Shown piece by piece: positions 22,717 through 28,301 of a stretch of DNA of 28,301 nt. Position 1 is the stretch's first letter; every line of letters begins with the position of its first letter. This DNA is from Bacteroidales bacterium (GTDB lineage: Bacteria > Bacteroidota > Bacteroidia > Bacteroidales > UBA932): assembly GCA_016285215.1 (NCBI GenBank), contig JAEEQI010000007.1:1-28301 (forward strand), in the 5' to 3' direction. Below the pieces are notes generated by a model. It had not been told where the DNA came from and searched no databases. It was given only the letters and a program-made list of their open reading frames with translations. The translations under genes and the position numbers were made by a program.

Positions 22717-22878
22717 ATGAAAAAATACGTATGTAACATTTGCGGGTACGTTTACGACCCGGCCGTGGGAGATCCCGATGGCGGTATTGCTCCCGGAACT
22801 CCTTTCGCTGACATCCCTGCAGACTGGGTATGCCCCGTTTGCGGCGTAGGCAAAGATGATTTCTCCCCGGCAGAATAA
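22717..22878 (+). CDS. Rubredoxin
   Basis: A 53-aa one-iron electron carrier in the cytoplasm. It is too short for most ORF cut-offs but unmistakable: [20 protein letters not shown] followed by the family's [27 protein letters not shown] pattern. The two iron-binding CxxC pairs are Cys6/Cys9 and Cys39/Cys42. In anaerobes rubredoxin commonly donates electrons to reductases that remove oxygen or peroxide, such as rubrerythrin or flavodiiron protein. It lies 57 nt after the oxygen-sensitive fumarase and before a strong terminator. Co-expression to protect or reduce an oxygen-labile cluster is plausible but unproven. No clear promoter box of its own is visible, which supports read-through from the fumarase promoter. 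Confidence 0.96.
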   Translation: MKKYVCNICGYVYDPAVGDPDGGIAPGTPFADIPADWVCPVCGVGKDDFSPAE

Positions 22879-22896
22879 GCCCAATTGAGTATTCTG

Positions 22897-22928
22897 GCCC
22901 CCGGATCTTAGGACCCGGGGGCTTTTTT
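22897..22928 (+). terminator. Intrinsic terminator after rubredoxin
   Basis: GCCCCCGG (22897-22904) pairs with CCGGGGGC (22915-22922), followed by six T residues. It lies 18 nt after the rubredoxin stop and separates fumarase-rubredoxin from the PspC-PadR operon. Confidence 0.9.
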
Positions 22929-22947
22929 ATGCAAAAAATTTTGAAAA

Positions 22948-22978
22948 TTTTAGTACCTTTTATTGCAAAGTACCAAAA
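22948..22978. promoter_or_regulatory. Candidate PadR operator dyad
   Basis: Two GTAC blocks (22953-22956 and 22970-22973) sit symmetrically around 22963. Of the ten positions on each side of the centre (22953-22973), seven pair, and outer T4/A4 tracts (22948-22951, 22975-22978) extend the symmetry. The dyad covers the -33 region of the promoter of the operon that encodes a PadR regulator. Binding by that PadR is inferred. Confidence 0.5.
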
Positions 22979-22986
22979 ATTATTTA

Positions 22987-22994
22987 TATCTTTG
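22987..22994 (+). promoter_or_regulatory. PspC-PadR-PspC operon promoter (-7 box)
   Basis: A perfect TATCTTTG ends 32 nt before the ATG at 23027. A TTG at 22963-22965 lies 21 nt upstream as possible -33 element, inside the GTAC dyad, so a bound repressor would block polymerase. Confidence 0.7.
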
Positions 22995-23026
22995 CATCGG
23001 AAAATAATTTTAAATCGATAGAACTC

Positions 23027-23596
23027 ATGAAAAAAGTTGTGAACGCTTGCCTTGGAGGGCGCAACTTCACCCTCGAAGAAGATGCTTACCAGCGTCTGGG
23101 GCGCTATCTGGATCATTTCAAGGCCCGTCTCACCGTGCCGGAGAGCCAGAAGGCCGAAGTGATGGAAGAGATTGAAGGCCGCATTGCAGAACTCTTCTCG
23201 CAGGAAGTAGGGGAGAGCGGACGTGTGGTCACGCTGGAGATGGTGGAAAAGGTAGCCGCTACCCTGGGAATGCCGGACGGCACCCGGGACGAGAATACCT
23301 CCTCTGCCACCGGCCCCGCTATGGTGGCCCGTCCCAACCGGAAACTTTACCGCGATCCGGATGAGAAGAAGGTAGCCGGTGTTTGCTCCGGTCTGGCCCT
23401 CTACTTGGACGTGGACGTAACCCTCATCCGAATCCTTATGCTGGTAGCGTTTGTCTGCGGCAGTGCCGGATTCTGGATTTATGTCATCTTCTGGATTGCC
23501 GTTCCGCTGGCCGATACACCCGCCAAGAAGTGCGAACTCAGAGGCCTGGCACCTACAGCCGAAAATATGTCCCGTTTCACCACTTATAGAAAGTAA
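23027..23596 (+). CDS. PspC-domain membrane protein with conserved N-terminal domain (copy 1)
   Basis: A 189-aa inner-membrane protein. An N-terminal soluble domain (about residues 1-85) has FTLEEDAYQRLGRYLDHF, EVMEEIEGRIAELF, and GRVVTLEMVEKVAATLGMPD, a pattern repeated in the second PspC gene of the operon. A PspC domain follows at about 106-161: RKLYRDPDEKKVAGVCSGLA, then two close hydrophobic stretches. PspC proteins act in phage-shock-type envelope stress in other phyla. Here no pspA or pspF is present; a PadR regulator follows after only 2 nt. The predicted promoter carries a GTAC dyad at its -33. I infer a PadR-controlled membrane-stress or antimicrobial-response protein; the inducing signal is unknown. 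Confidence 0.88.
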   Translation: MKKVVNACLGGRNFTLEEDAYQRLGRYLDHFKARLTVPESQKAEVMEEIEGRIAELFSQEVGESGRVVTLEMVEKVAATLGMPDGTRDENTSSATGPAMVARPNRKLYRDPDEKKVAGVCSGLALYLDVDVTLIRILMLVAFVCGSAGFWIYVIFWIAVPLADTPAKKCELRGLAPTAENMSRFTTYRK

Positions 23597-23598
23597 TT

Positions 23599-23931
23599 AT
23601 GGAGAACAGTAACGACAACGTACGCGCTCAAATGCGCAAAGGCGTGCTGGAATACTGTATCCTTTGTATTCTGAGCCGCAAGGAAGCCTACGCTTCCAAT
23701 ATTCTGGAAGAACTCAAGACCGCCAATATGCTGGTGGTGGAAGGCACGCTGTACCCGCTTCTGATTCGTCAGAAGAACCAGGGCCTGCTGTCTTACCGCT
23801 GGGAAGAAAGCCCCCAGGGCCCGCCTCGCAAATATTATGTAATTACCGATAAAGGCCGCGAACAGCTGGCCGAAATGGATGCCGCCTGGCAGGAGATGGT
23901 CCAAAGTATCGAAACCTTAAAACAGTCATAA
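23599..23931 (+). CDS. PadR-family transcriptional regulator
   Basis: A 110-aa winged-helix repressor of the PadR family. The fold shows as the N-terminal helix MRKGVLEYCILCILSRKEAY, the recognition segment EELKTANMLVVEGTLYPLLI, then the wing with LLSYRWEESPQGPPRKYYVI and the C-terminal dimer helix. The TLYPLLxR and GPPRKYY signatures are diagnostic. PadR proteins often repress their own operon and respond to phenolics, drugs or membrane stress. It sits between two PspC genes (2 nt after the first, 4 nt before the second), so it is co-translated with its likely targets. The GTAC dyad at 22948-22978 is its probable binding site. The effector is not predictable. Confidence 0.95.
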   Translation: MENSNDNVRAQMRKGVLEYCILCILSRKEAYASNILEELKTANMLVVEGTLYPLLIRQKNQGLLSYRWEESPQGPPRKYYVITDKGREQLAEMDAAWQEMVQSIETLKQS

Positions 23932-23935
23932 CCCA

Positions 23936-24952
23936 ATGAAAACTACAGAACAGATCAGCGTGGGCGGATACGCTTTCATCCTGGAACAGGACGCATCGCA
24001 GGCCCTTGGAAAATATATTGCCGAACTGGAATCCCACTACCTTCAGCAGGAAGGGGGAAAGGAAATTATGGAAGGCATTGAGGAGCGCGTGGCCGAACTC
24101 CTGCTGGACAAGTGCGGCAACGGTCGCGTAGGAACCCTGGAGCATGTTCAGGCCGTGATTGACGTGGTGGGCCGTCCCGAAAGGATTGAGGCCGATGACC
24201 CCGCCGCCGAAGCCCCCGCAGGGGAAAAGCCCCGCAAGCGCCTCTTCCGTGACCTGGCTCACAAGAGCCTGGGCGGCGTGTGCAGCGGTCTGGCAACTTA
24301 CCTGGACATTGAGGTGTCCTGGCTTCGGATTGGATTCATTGTCCTGACGCTCATCAACTTCTTTGGCGGTATACGTTCGGGTATGTGGAGCCTTACGGTC
24401 CCGGGTATCTACTGCATCCTCTGGCTGGCTATGCCGGCCGCCCGTACGGCGCAGGACCGCTGGGCTATGAGCGGAGAGAGCGGCTCGGCCGACGAAATCC
24501 GCCGCAACGTGCAGTCCGGCATCCGTGAAATGGGAGACACGGCCCGTGAAGTGGCCCACTCGGACTTTTTCAAGCAGTTTGGCCGTATCTTCCTGATTAT
24601 CATCGGCCTGGTTCTTCTTATTACCGGTACTTCGGGGTTGGCTTCCATCTCGGTGCTCAGCCTCAAAGGCGTGGATCTCTTTGGCGTACCCTATATGGAG
24701 TTTATGGATGAACTGTCAGAGCATGCCCCGGTCTTCCTGGACCTGATGAACACCACCTGGGTCATGGTGCTGGTGGCCCTGGCCGTGATTCTTCCTTTTG
24801 TGGGAATCCTTTACGGGGGCATTCAGATGATCTTCGGCTTCAAATCCCCTTCTTGGAAGCCCGGGCTGGTGATTTTTGTGCTGTGGCTCATCATCCTGGT
24901 GGTCCTGGGCGTCCTGGGATTTGCCGGAATCATCTCTACCGAAGGTTTTTAG
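23936..24952 (+). CDS. PspC-domain membrane protein with conserved N-terminal domain (copy 2, extended)
   Basis: A 338-aa membrane protein. Residues about 1-85 repeat the N-terminal domain of the first PspC protein (FILEQDASQALGKYIAELES, EIMEGIEERVAELL, GRVGTLEHVQAVIDVVGRPE). The PspC domain follows at about 101-168 (KRLFRDLAHKSLGGVCSGLA, then two helices). A linker with many charged residues leads to three further membrane helices at about 198-222, 277-300 and 310-333, absent in copy 1. The two genes thus look like an old duplication around padR, with the second gaining a C-terminal membrane part. It is the last gene of the operon; its stop is 12 nt from the convergent DUF1963 stop, and no terminator is visible there. 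Confidence 0.87.
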   Translation: MKTTEQISVGGYAFILEQDASQALGKYIAELESHYLQQEGGKEIMEGIEERVAELLLDKCGNGRVGTLEHVQAVIDVVGRPERIEADDPAAEAPAGEKPRKRLFRDLAHKSLGGVCSGLATYLDIEVSWLRIGFIVLTLINFFGGIRSGMWSLTVPGIYCILWLAMPAARTAQDRWAMSGESGSADEIRRNVQSGIREMGDTAREVAHSDFFKQFGRIFLIIIGLVLLITGTSGLASISVLSLKGVDLFGVPYMEFMDELSEHAPVFLDLMNTTWVMVLVALAVILPFVGILYGGIQMIFGFKSPSWKPGLVIFVLWLIILVVLGVLGFAGIISTEGF

Positions 24953-24964
24953 TTTAGTTATAAG

Positions 24965-25567
24965 TTATTTTTCCAGACGGCCTTTCACCAGTTTCCATTT
25001 GCCGGCTGCAAAGTCGGTGGCGGAATACACCAGGTGGAGGGCCGTTTCTTCCGGAAATTGAAGCCCGGCTGTGCCGGAGGCAATCCGAAGAAGCTCAACC
25101 TCATCGGGGGAGGAAGAACCCAGCAGGCAGGAGCCGCTGTCCTCTCCCCTCTCAAAAGTCATTTTGAGGGCCGGCTGCGTGAGCGGCTGGTCCTCGTCGT
25201 CTACCAGGATGGCGCTGCGGAAAGTCTCAAAATTGATGGCCTTGGTGTACTTGACCGCCACCATTTTCTTGGGCCAGGCGCCGGGTCCGTTGTGGAACGG
25301 GCTCTCGAACTGGTCCAGGTACTCGTCCAATCCGGCAAAGATGTAGAACATGCCCTGGTGGGGAAGTTTTCCTTCCGGATCCAGGGGTGCCAGGTCTTCG
25401 CAGTCTATCTGGCAAACGAAGGTGAGGGGGTAGTCGTAGGTGCCGTCTTCGTCCGTCACTTCCACCGTGGGGTATTCCATATCGGCCGGTAAATCCGGGT
25501 CTCCCCACCATTTGGAGGAGCAGAAGAGCTCGGCCTCGCTTTCCTGAACTTTGATGGAGATGGGCAT
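24965..25567 (-). CDS. DUF1963 (YwqG-like) protein
   Basis: A 200-aa cytoplasmic protein of the DUF1963/YwqG family, whose function is unknown. The family pattern is clear: SKWWGDPDLPADMEYP near residue 20, LTFVCQIDCEDLAPLDPEGK near residue 50, then GMFYIFAGLDEY, and a C-terminal part with alternating strands (GLQFPEETALHLVYSATDFA). Members are often encoded near toxin or immunity genes, or alone. Here it is the last gene of a tight cluster behind aspartate ammonia-lyase, 3 nt after the lipoprotein gene. It lacks a signal peptide, unlike the three preceding envelope proteins, so its link to them is unclear. I do not assign a function. Confidence 0.85.
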   Translation of the reverse strand: MPISIKVQESEAELFCSSKWWGDPDLPADMEYPTVEVTDEDGTYDYPLTFVCQIDCEDLAPLDPEGKLPHQGMFYIFAGLDEYLDQFESPFHNGPGAWPKKMVAVKYTKAINFETFRSAILVDDEDQPLTQPALKMTFERGEDSGSCLLGSSSPDEVELLRIASGTAGLQFPEETALHLVYSATDFAAGKWKLVKGRLEK

Positions 25568-25570
25568 GGC

Positions 25571-26401
25571 TTATTCGTCTTCTCCGGTTTGTTTGTACTG
25601 GGCCGTTATCTTGATGCCGTCGTCGTAGTAAGTAAACTCCACCACGGTGACGGGAGAGGTGATTTCTCCGTCTTCGGTGGCGCCGGCAACCAGGGTATAC
25701 GCCGTTCCATTGACGAGGTGGTCTGCCTTCAGGTTATAGGACTCGCCTCCTTGGGAATACATTTCTCCCATAAACCCGTATTCATCCAGCATGTCCAGCA
25801 GATGGTAGAAGTATCCATAGGACCACAAATAGTTGTCGTAGATACGTGCAGAGAGGTCGTAGTCCCAGTAGTAGACCCGGTCGGGATCTGAAGGGACGAT
25901 GTCCAGGATGCCGTTATCCATCTTGATGGCAAAGTCCATATCCTCCATATCGATGGGAAGGGTATGGAGGGTGGCGGACTGAATGTTGTCCATCACCTCA
26001 AAGGTTTTGGGATTTATCTGATAGACGACGAGCCTGTATTCGGTATCGGGCCCAAGGGTGGTGGCACGGATGGTGCGGGAACCCCGCATATAGTACATAT
26101 CCAGGAAGGTGGTAATCCGCTCCGCATCTTTCTTGATGATTTCGTAGGACTCGAGGTAGCCTTCCGTGAAGAAGCGGGCCAGTTCCCTATCCGTCATCTT
26201 ATACTCTTCGGTAACGCTGGGAACCAGGCCGTATCCATACCAGGCGTTAGGGTCTTCAGGATCCATACTGAAGATGATCTTGCTTCCCTTCACCTCTTCC
26301 ACCTTCATATGGAGCGGAACGGCGGTGGTGACATCGATTTCCAGAGGGGTGCAGCCGGCAAGCAGCAGCATGCAGACCGCTAAAATGCTGGCGTTTCTCA
26401 T
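25571..26401 (-). CDS. Hypothetical lipoprotein with two FN3-like modules
   Basis: A 276-aa lipoprotein: MRNASILAVCMLLLAGC ends in a lipobox with Cys17. The acidic, aromatic-rich mature protein seems to hold two similar modules. The first (about 28-147) has KVEEVKGSKIIFSMDPEDPN at its start and LGPDTEYRLVVYQINPKTFE near its end. The second (about 153-262) has MDNGILDIVPSDPDRVYYWD and LVNGTAYTLVAGATEDGEIT. Each opens with a strand, a DP turn and a Tyr-rich strand and closes with a L..(D/G)T.Y.LV strand, as in fibronectin-III-like modules of Bacteroidales lipoproteins. A helical insert lies in the middle of each. The start overlaps the hydrolase stop by four bases. Function unknown; surface adhesion or a partner of the hydrolase are possibilities. 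Confidence 0.78.
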   Translation of the reverse strand: MRNASILAVCMLLLAGCTPLEIDVTTAVPLHMKVEEVKGSKIIFSMDPEDPNAWYGYGLVPSVTEEYKMTDRELARFFTEGYLESYEIIKKDAERITTFLDMYYMRGSRTIRATTLGPDTEYRLVVYQINPKTFEVMDNIQSATLHTLPIDMEDMDFAIKMDNGILDIVPSDPDRVYYWDYDLSARIYDNYLWSYGYFYHLLDMLDEYGFMGEMYSQGGESYNLKADHLVNGTAYTLVAGATEDGEITSPVTVVEFTYYDDGIKITAQYKQTGEDE

Positions 26402-27618
26402 GGCAGATCTTTATAAACGGTGAGGATGAATCGGATGCAGCCCATGGCGTGTGTTCCGTAGTCTCCAAAGTCGTAGCGGACGTTGTGGCCCTTGAAAAAC
26501 TGTTCGGCCTTCTGGGCGTTGATGAACGGCACGGTCTGGTCCTGCCGGCTGTGGAACATATAGATGGGGCTGAATGGCAGGAAGTTGAGCGTGGAGTTGT
26601 TGAGCAGGGCCGAATACAGGCGGGCGGTGGTGCCGCTGTGCTTGTCCCGGCCTTCATCGGTCATGATGTCGTGGAGGTCGTTGGTCTGGATGAACGTGTT
26701 GATCTCCTTGACCGTGTATTTCTTGGAGTTGATCCACTCGTTGTAGTGCTCCAGCAGGTTGGGCTTGAAGAAATCGGCCATATCCAGTCCCAGCTGTTCT
26801 CCCTCGTTCACGCCCTGGACAATCATAGGGATGGCGCAGGGAATGCCGGTGATGCCCGTTTCCATGGATACGTCAAAGGTGGCCGCCAGTTCGTAGGGTC
26901 CGCCTCCGCAGTACGTCATCTTGATGGGGAAAACGTTGGGGAACTCATCCTGGATCATATCCATCACGGCCAAGGTGGTGGAGCCGCCCTGGGAGTAGCC
27001 GAAGAGGATGACCTCCTCGCTCTCGGGCTCGCGGCCGATGTGCTTGAGGTAGGGTCTGACCGCCAGGCCCATATCCACCACGCTGCGGGCGGTGCTTTCC
27101 GTGTGCATATACGGATGGACCCGGTCTTTGGTAATGCCAAAGCCAATGTAGTCCGCTATGGCCACTGCGTATCCCTTGGTGGCCAGCAGGGCCTCCAGCG
27201 GGAAGGTTTCCGAAGGGCATTCAAAGTTGGCGCCAATGGTGTAGTGGCTTACCAGGATAAGGTTCTTGACGGGCCCCTTGGCGGGAAGGATCAGTTTGCC
27301 GGAGAGCTTGATAGGGGAGCCGTCCGTGTCGTGGCCTTTGTAAACGCCGGCAATGTGGACCAGGCTGTTGCTGTTGACCACGCCCAGCAAGTCCCTTACC
27401 AGCGCCATGGCTCCGGTACTGGCTACCTTGGTCTGGGGTTCCAGTTCGAAGTCTTCCATAAGGGCGACTTCCGGGTTCAGGGAACCGTCTTCCAGGAAGA
27501 AATCGTCGGTCTTGACGGAGAGGACCTGGAAAGTTTCAAAATCTACATACTCTACCTCGGGGTGGTGGCAGGCCGCCAGAGCCAGGCAAAGCAGCAGGCT
27601 GTATCTAAGTTTCTTCAT
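26398..27618 (-). CDS. Alpha/beta-hydrolase lipoprotein (lipase/esterase-like)
   Basis: A 406-aa secreted esterase or lipase candidate. MKKLRYSLLLCLALAAC is a lipoprotein signal (Cys17), so the enzyme should sit on a membrane facing outward. A catalytic triad is visible: Ser209 in FGYSQGGS, Asp360 in MFHSRQDQTVPF and His390 in DYGTHAMG. An ILVSHYTIGANFE stretch precedes a possible oxyanion-hole region, and a helical lid-like part lies near residues 245-330. The layout resembles secretory lipases (LIP family) and related bacterial esterases. The substrate cannot be told. It starts 3 nt after the beta-barrel gene upstream and overlaps the next lipoprotein gene by four bases, so these are translationally coupled. 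Confidence 0.87.
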   Translation of the reverse strand: MKKLRYSLLLCLALAACHHPEVEYVDFETFQVLSVKTDDFFLEDGSLNPEVALMEDFELEPQTKVASTGAMALVRDLLGVVNSNSLVHIAGVYKGHDTDGSPIKLSGKLILPAKGPVKNLILVSHYTIGANFECPSETFPLEALLATKGYAVAIADYIGFGITKDRVHPYMHTESTARSVVDMGLAVRPYLKHIGREPESEEVILFGYSQGGSTTLAVMDMIQDEFPNVFPIKMTYCGGGPYELAATFDVSMETGITGIPCAIPMIVQGVNEGEQLGLDMADFFKPNLLEHYNEWINSKKYTVKEINTFIQTNDLHDIMTDEGRDKHSGTTARLYSALLNNSTLNFLPFSPIYMFHSRQDQTVPFINAQKAEQFFKGHNVRYDFGDYGTHAMGCIRFILTVYKDLP

Positions 27619-27621
27619 GGT

Positions 27622-28203
27622 CTACCAGGAATAATTAACGCTAACCGATATCAGGCGGGAGCCCAGCATATAAACCTTGTTGGCATTCAGCAGAGAAGTC
27701 ATACCTCCCAGTTCCAAGGTGCCGGTCCAGGGGCCCTTGCCCACCTGGACGCCCAGGAGGGTTACGTTCACGACAGGGGCCAGTTCGGTGTTTTTGGCGT
27801 TGTCAAAGGCTACCATAAGCCCGGCGGCGAAACCGCCGTAGAGCTGGACATAACGGGTGTTGAGGCAGGTAAGCCTGAGCGTGGGGAGGATGCTAAGGTC
27901 GTAGTTGCGGGAAGAGGTGGTCTCTTTCCAGAAAATGCCTTCGAAATCCGTCTGGAACCCCAGGCTTACAACCTGGTTGAGCCGATACTGGTATTCCGCG
28001 AAAATGTGGCCGGTGTAGCCCAGATTCTGCCTGCGCACACCCGCCTGGGTTGGAGAGGCTCCTTCGTGGAAGGCCAGGGTTTCGAAGAGAGGGTCCCCCC
28101 ATCCCAGGCGAACCGTATGGCGCTTGAAAGGAGGGTTTTTGGCTTCTGCCTGGCACAGCAGGACTGTGCCAAGCAGAAGGGTAAAAATGAGTCTTTTCAT
28201 CAT
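27622..28203 (-). CDS. Small outer-membrane beta-barrel protein
   Basis: A 193-aa protein with a signal peptide (about 1-21, ending CQAEA). The mature part is rich in alternating strands with aromatic ends, such as YTGHIFAEYQYRLNQVVSLG, LSILPTLRLTCLN, YVQLYGGFAAGLMVAF and a C-terminal LISVSVNYSW. The last residue is Trp, as in the terminal strand signal of outer-membrane barrels. The size suggests an eight-stranded barrel. No specific family is recognised. Its ATG overlaps the stop of the aspartate ammonia-lyase-like gene by one base (TAATG), and the hydrolase gene follows after 3 nt. It may form a small pore or a structural partner of the two lipoproteins encoded next; this is inference. Confidence 0.75.
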   Translation of the reverse strand: MMKRLIFTLLLGTVLLCQAEAKNPPFKRHTVRLGWGDPLFETLAFHEGASPTQAGVRRQNLGYTGHIFAEYQYRLNQVVSLGFQTDFEGIFWKETTSSRNYDLSILPTLRLTCLNTRYVQLYGGFAAGLMVAFDNAKNTELAPVVNVTLLGVQVGKGPWTGTLELGGMTSLLNANKVYMLGSRLISVSVNYSW

Positions 28204-28301
28204 TATTTGATAAAGTCGTGGGAAGCGGTCATAGCCTTGGGATCCAGGGCTTCGTCCAACTTCTCCTTGGTCATAAGGCCGTGTTCAAGAACCAGGTCGT
28301 A
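28203..28301 (-). CDS. Probable aspartate ammonia-lyase, C-terminal fragment
   Basis: Only the last 32 residues are in the window: YDLVLEHGLMTKEKLDEALD, then PKAMTASHDFIK. This matches the C-terminal domain of the aspartase/class II fumarase superfamily, in which a VLE.GL(L/M)T.E.LD..L.P..M segment closes the protein. I prefer aspartate ammonia-lyase (aspartate to fumarate and ammonia) over class II fumarase because of the VLEHGLMTKE wording and because an iron-sulfur fumarase is already present. The fragment is too short to exclude the alternatives. Its stop overlaps the start of the outer-membrane barrel gene (TAATG), making it the first visible gene of that operon. Confidence 0.6.
   Translation of the reverse strand, partial: YDLVLEHGLMTKEKLDEALDPKAMTASHDFIK

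Noticed and set aside
22948..22978. Reading the GTAC dyad as a terminator or riboswitch.
   Set aside because: There is no GC stem or T-run, and it lies upstream of the -7 box, so it is not transcribed.
1..28301. Defence islands, CRISPR arrays, integrases, transposases, tRNA genes.
   Set aside because: I looked for repeats with regular spacing, recombinase motifs and cloverleaf patterns and found none.

Overview
The window looks like chromosomal DNA of an anaerobic Bacteroidota, most likely order Bacteroidales. The -7 promoter box typical of that phylum (TAnnTTTG) stands in front of many genes. Gene content also fits: a Porin_10-type outer-membrane protein, ExbB/ExbD/ExbD with an extra membrane protein, an oxygen-sensitive class I fumarase beside a rubredoxin, PspC-PadR-PspC, and YczE/BASS membrane proteins. 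Coding DNA is fairly GC-rich and tightly packed, intergenic DNA is AT-rich. No tRNA, rRNA, CRISPR array, insertion sequence or phage gene was seen. The genus cannot be fixed from this sequence.

Layout. Positions 1-2464 (minus): 5'-end-containing fragment of uridine kinase, asparaginyl-tRNA synthetase, and a hypothetical protein with a possible HTH tail. Positions 2465-2725 hold a dyad/promoter and a strong terminator. Positions 2726-5040 (minus): proton-channel operon exbB, 4-TM protein, exbD, exbD. Positions 5140-9241 (minus): cytosolic asparaginase, TatD nuclease, DprA, QueA. Positions 9397-11914 (minus): TPR protein, NOL1/NOP2/Sun RNA methyltransferase and SRPBCC protein in one overlapping operon. 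It is divergent from a plus-strand Nudix hydrolase (11954-12565). Positions 12562-14185 (minus): YczE-like membrane protein and BASS-type transporter. Positions 14273-17400 (plus): M13 metallopeptidase lipoprotein and a LolC/E-type permease. Positions 17402-20969 (minus): large porin followed by a short MltF-like lytic transglycosylase. Positions 21031-22878 (plus): class I fumarase and rubredoxin. Positions 23027-24952 (plus): PspC-PadR-PspC with a candidate operator. Positions 24965-28301 (minus): C-terminal end of a probable aspartate ammonia-lyase followed by four tightly coupled genes (outer-membrane barrel, lipoprotein alpha/beta hydrolase, two-module lipoprotein, DUF1963).

How the genes work together. 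Much of the window serves the cell envelope: proton-driven energisation, porin plus peptidoglycan lyase, a lipoprotein-release-type permease, envelope-stress-like PspC proteins, and secreted peptidase and esterase. A metabolic thread (asparaginase, aspartate ammonia-lyase, fumarase) could carry asparagine to fumarate and malate, but these genes lie in separate operons. Housekeeping RNA and DNA functions (AsnS, QueA, RNA methyltransferase, DprA, TatD) fill the rest.

The most interesting points are a face-to-face promoter pair between the SRPBCC and Nudix genes, two genes whose -7 box lies only 7 nt from the ATG, the PadR/PspC operator dyad with duplicated PspC proteins, a lytic transglycosylase with a halved substrate-binding domain, and the uncharacterised four-gene envelope cluster behind aspartate ammonia-lyase. 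I found no clearly novel defence or mobile system.
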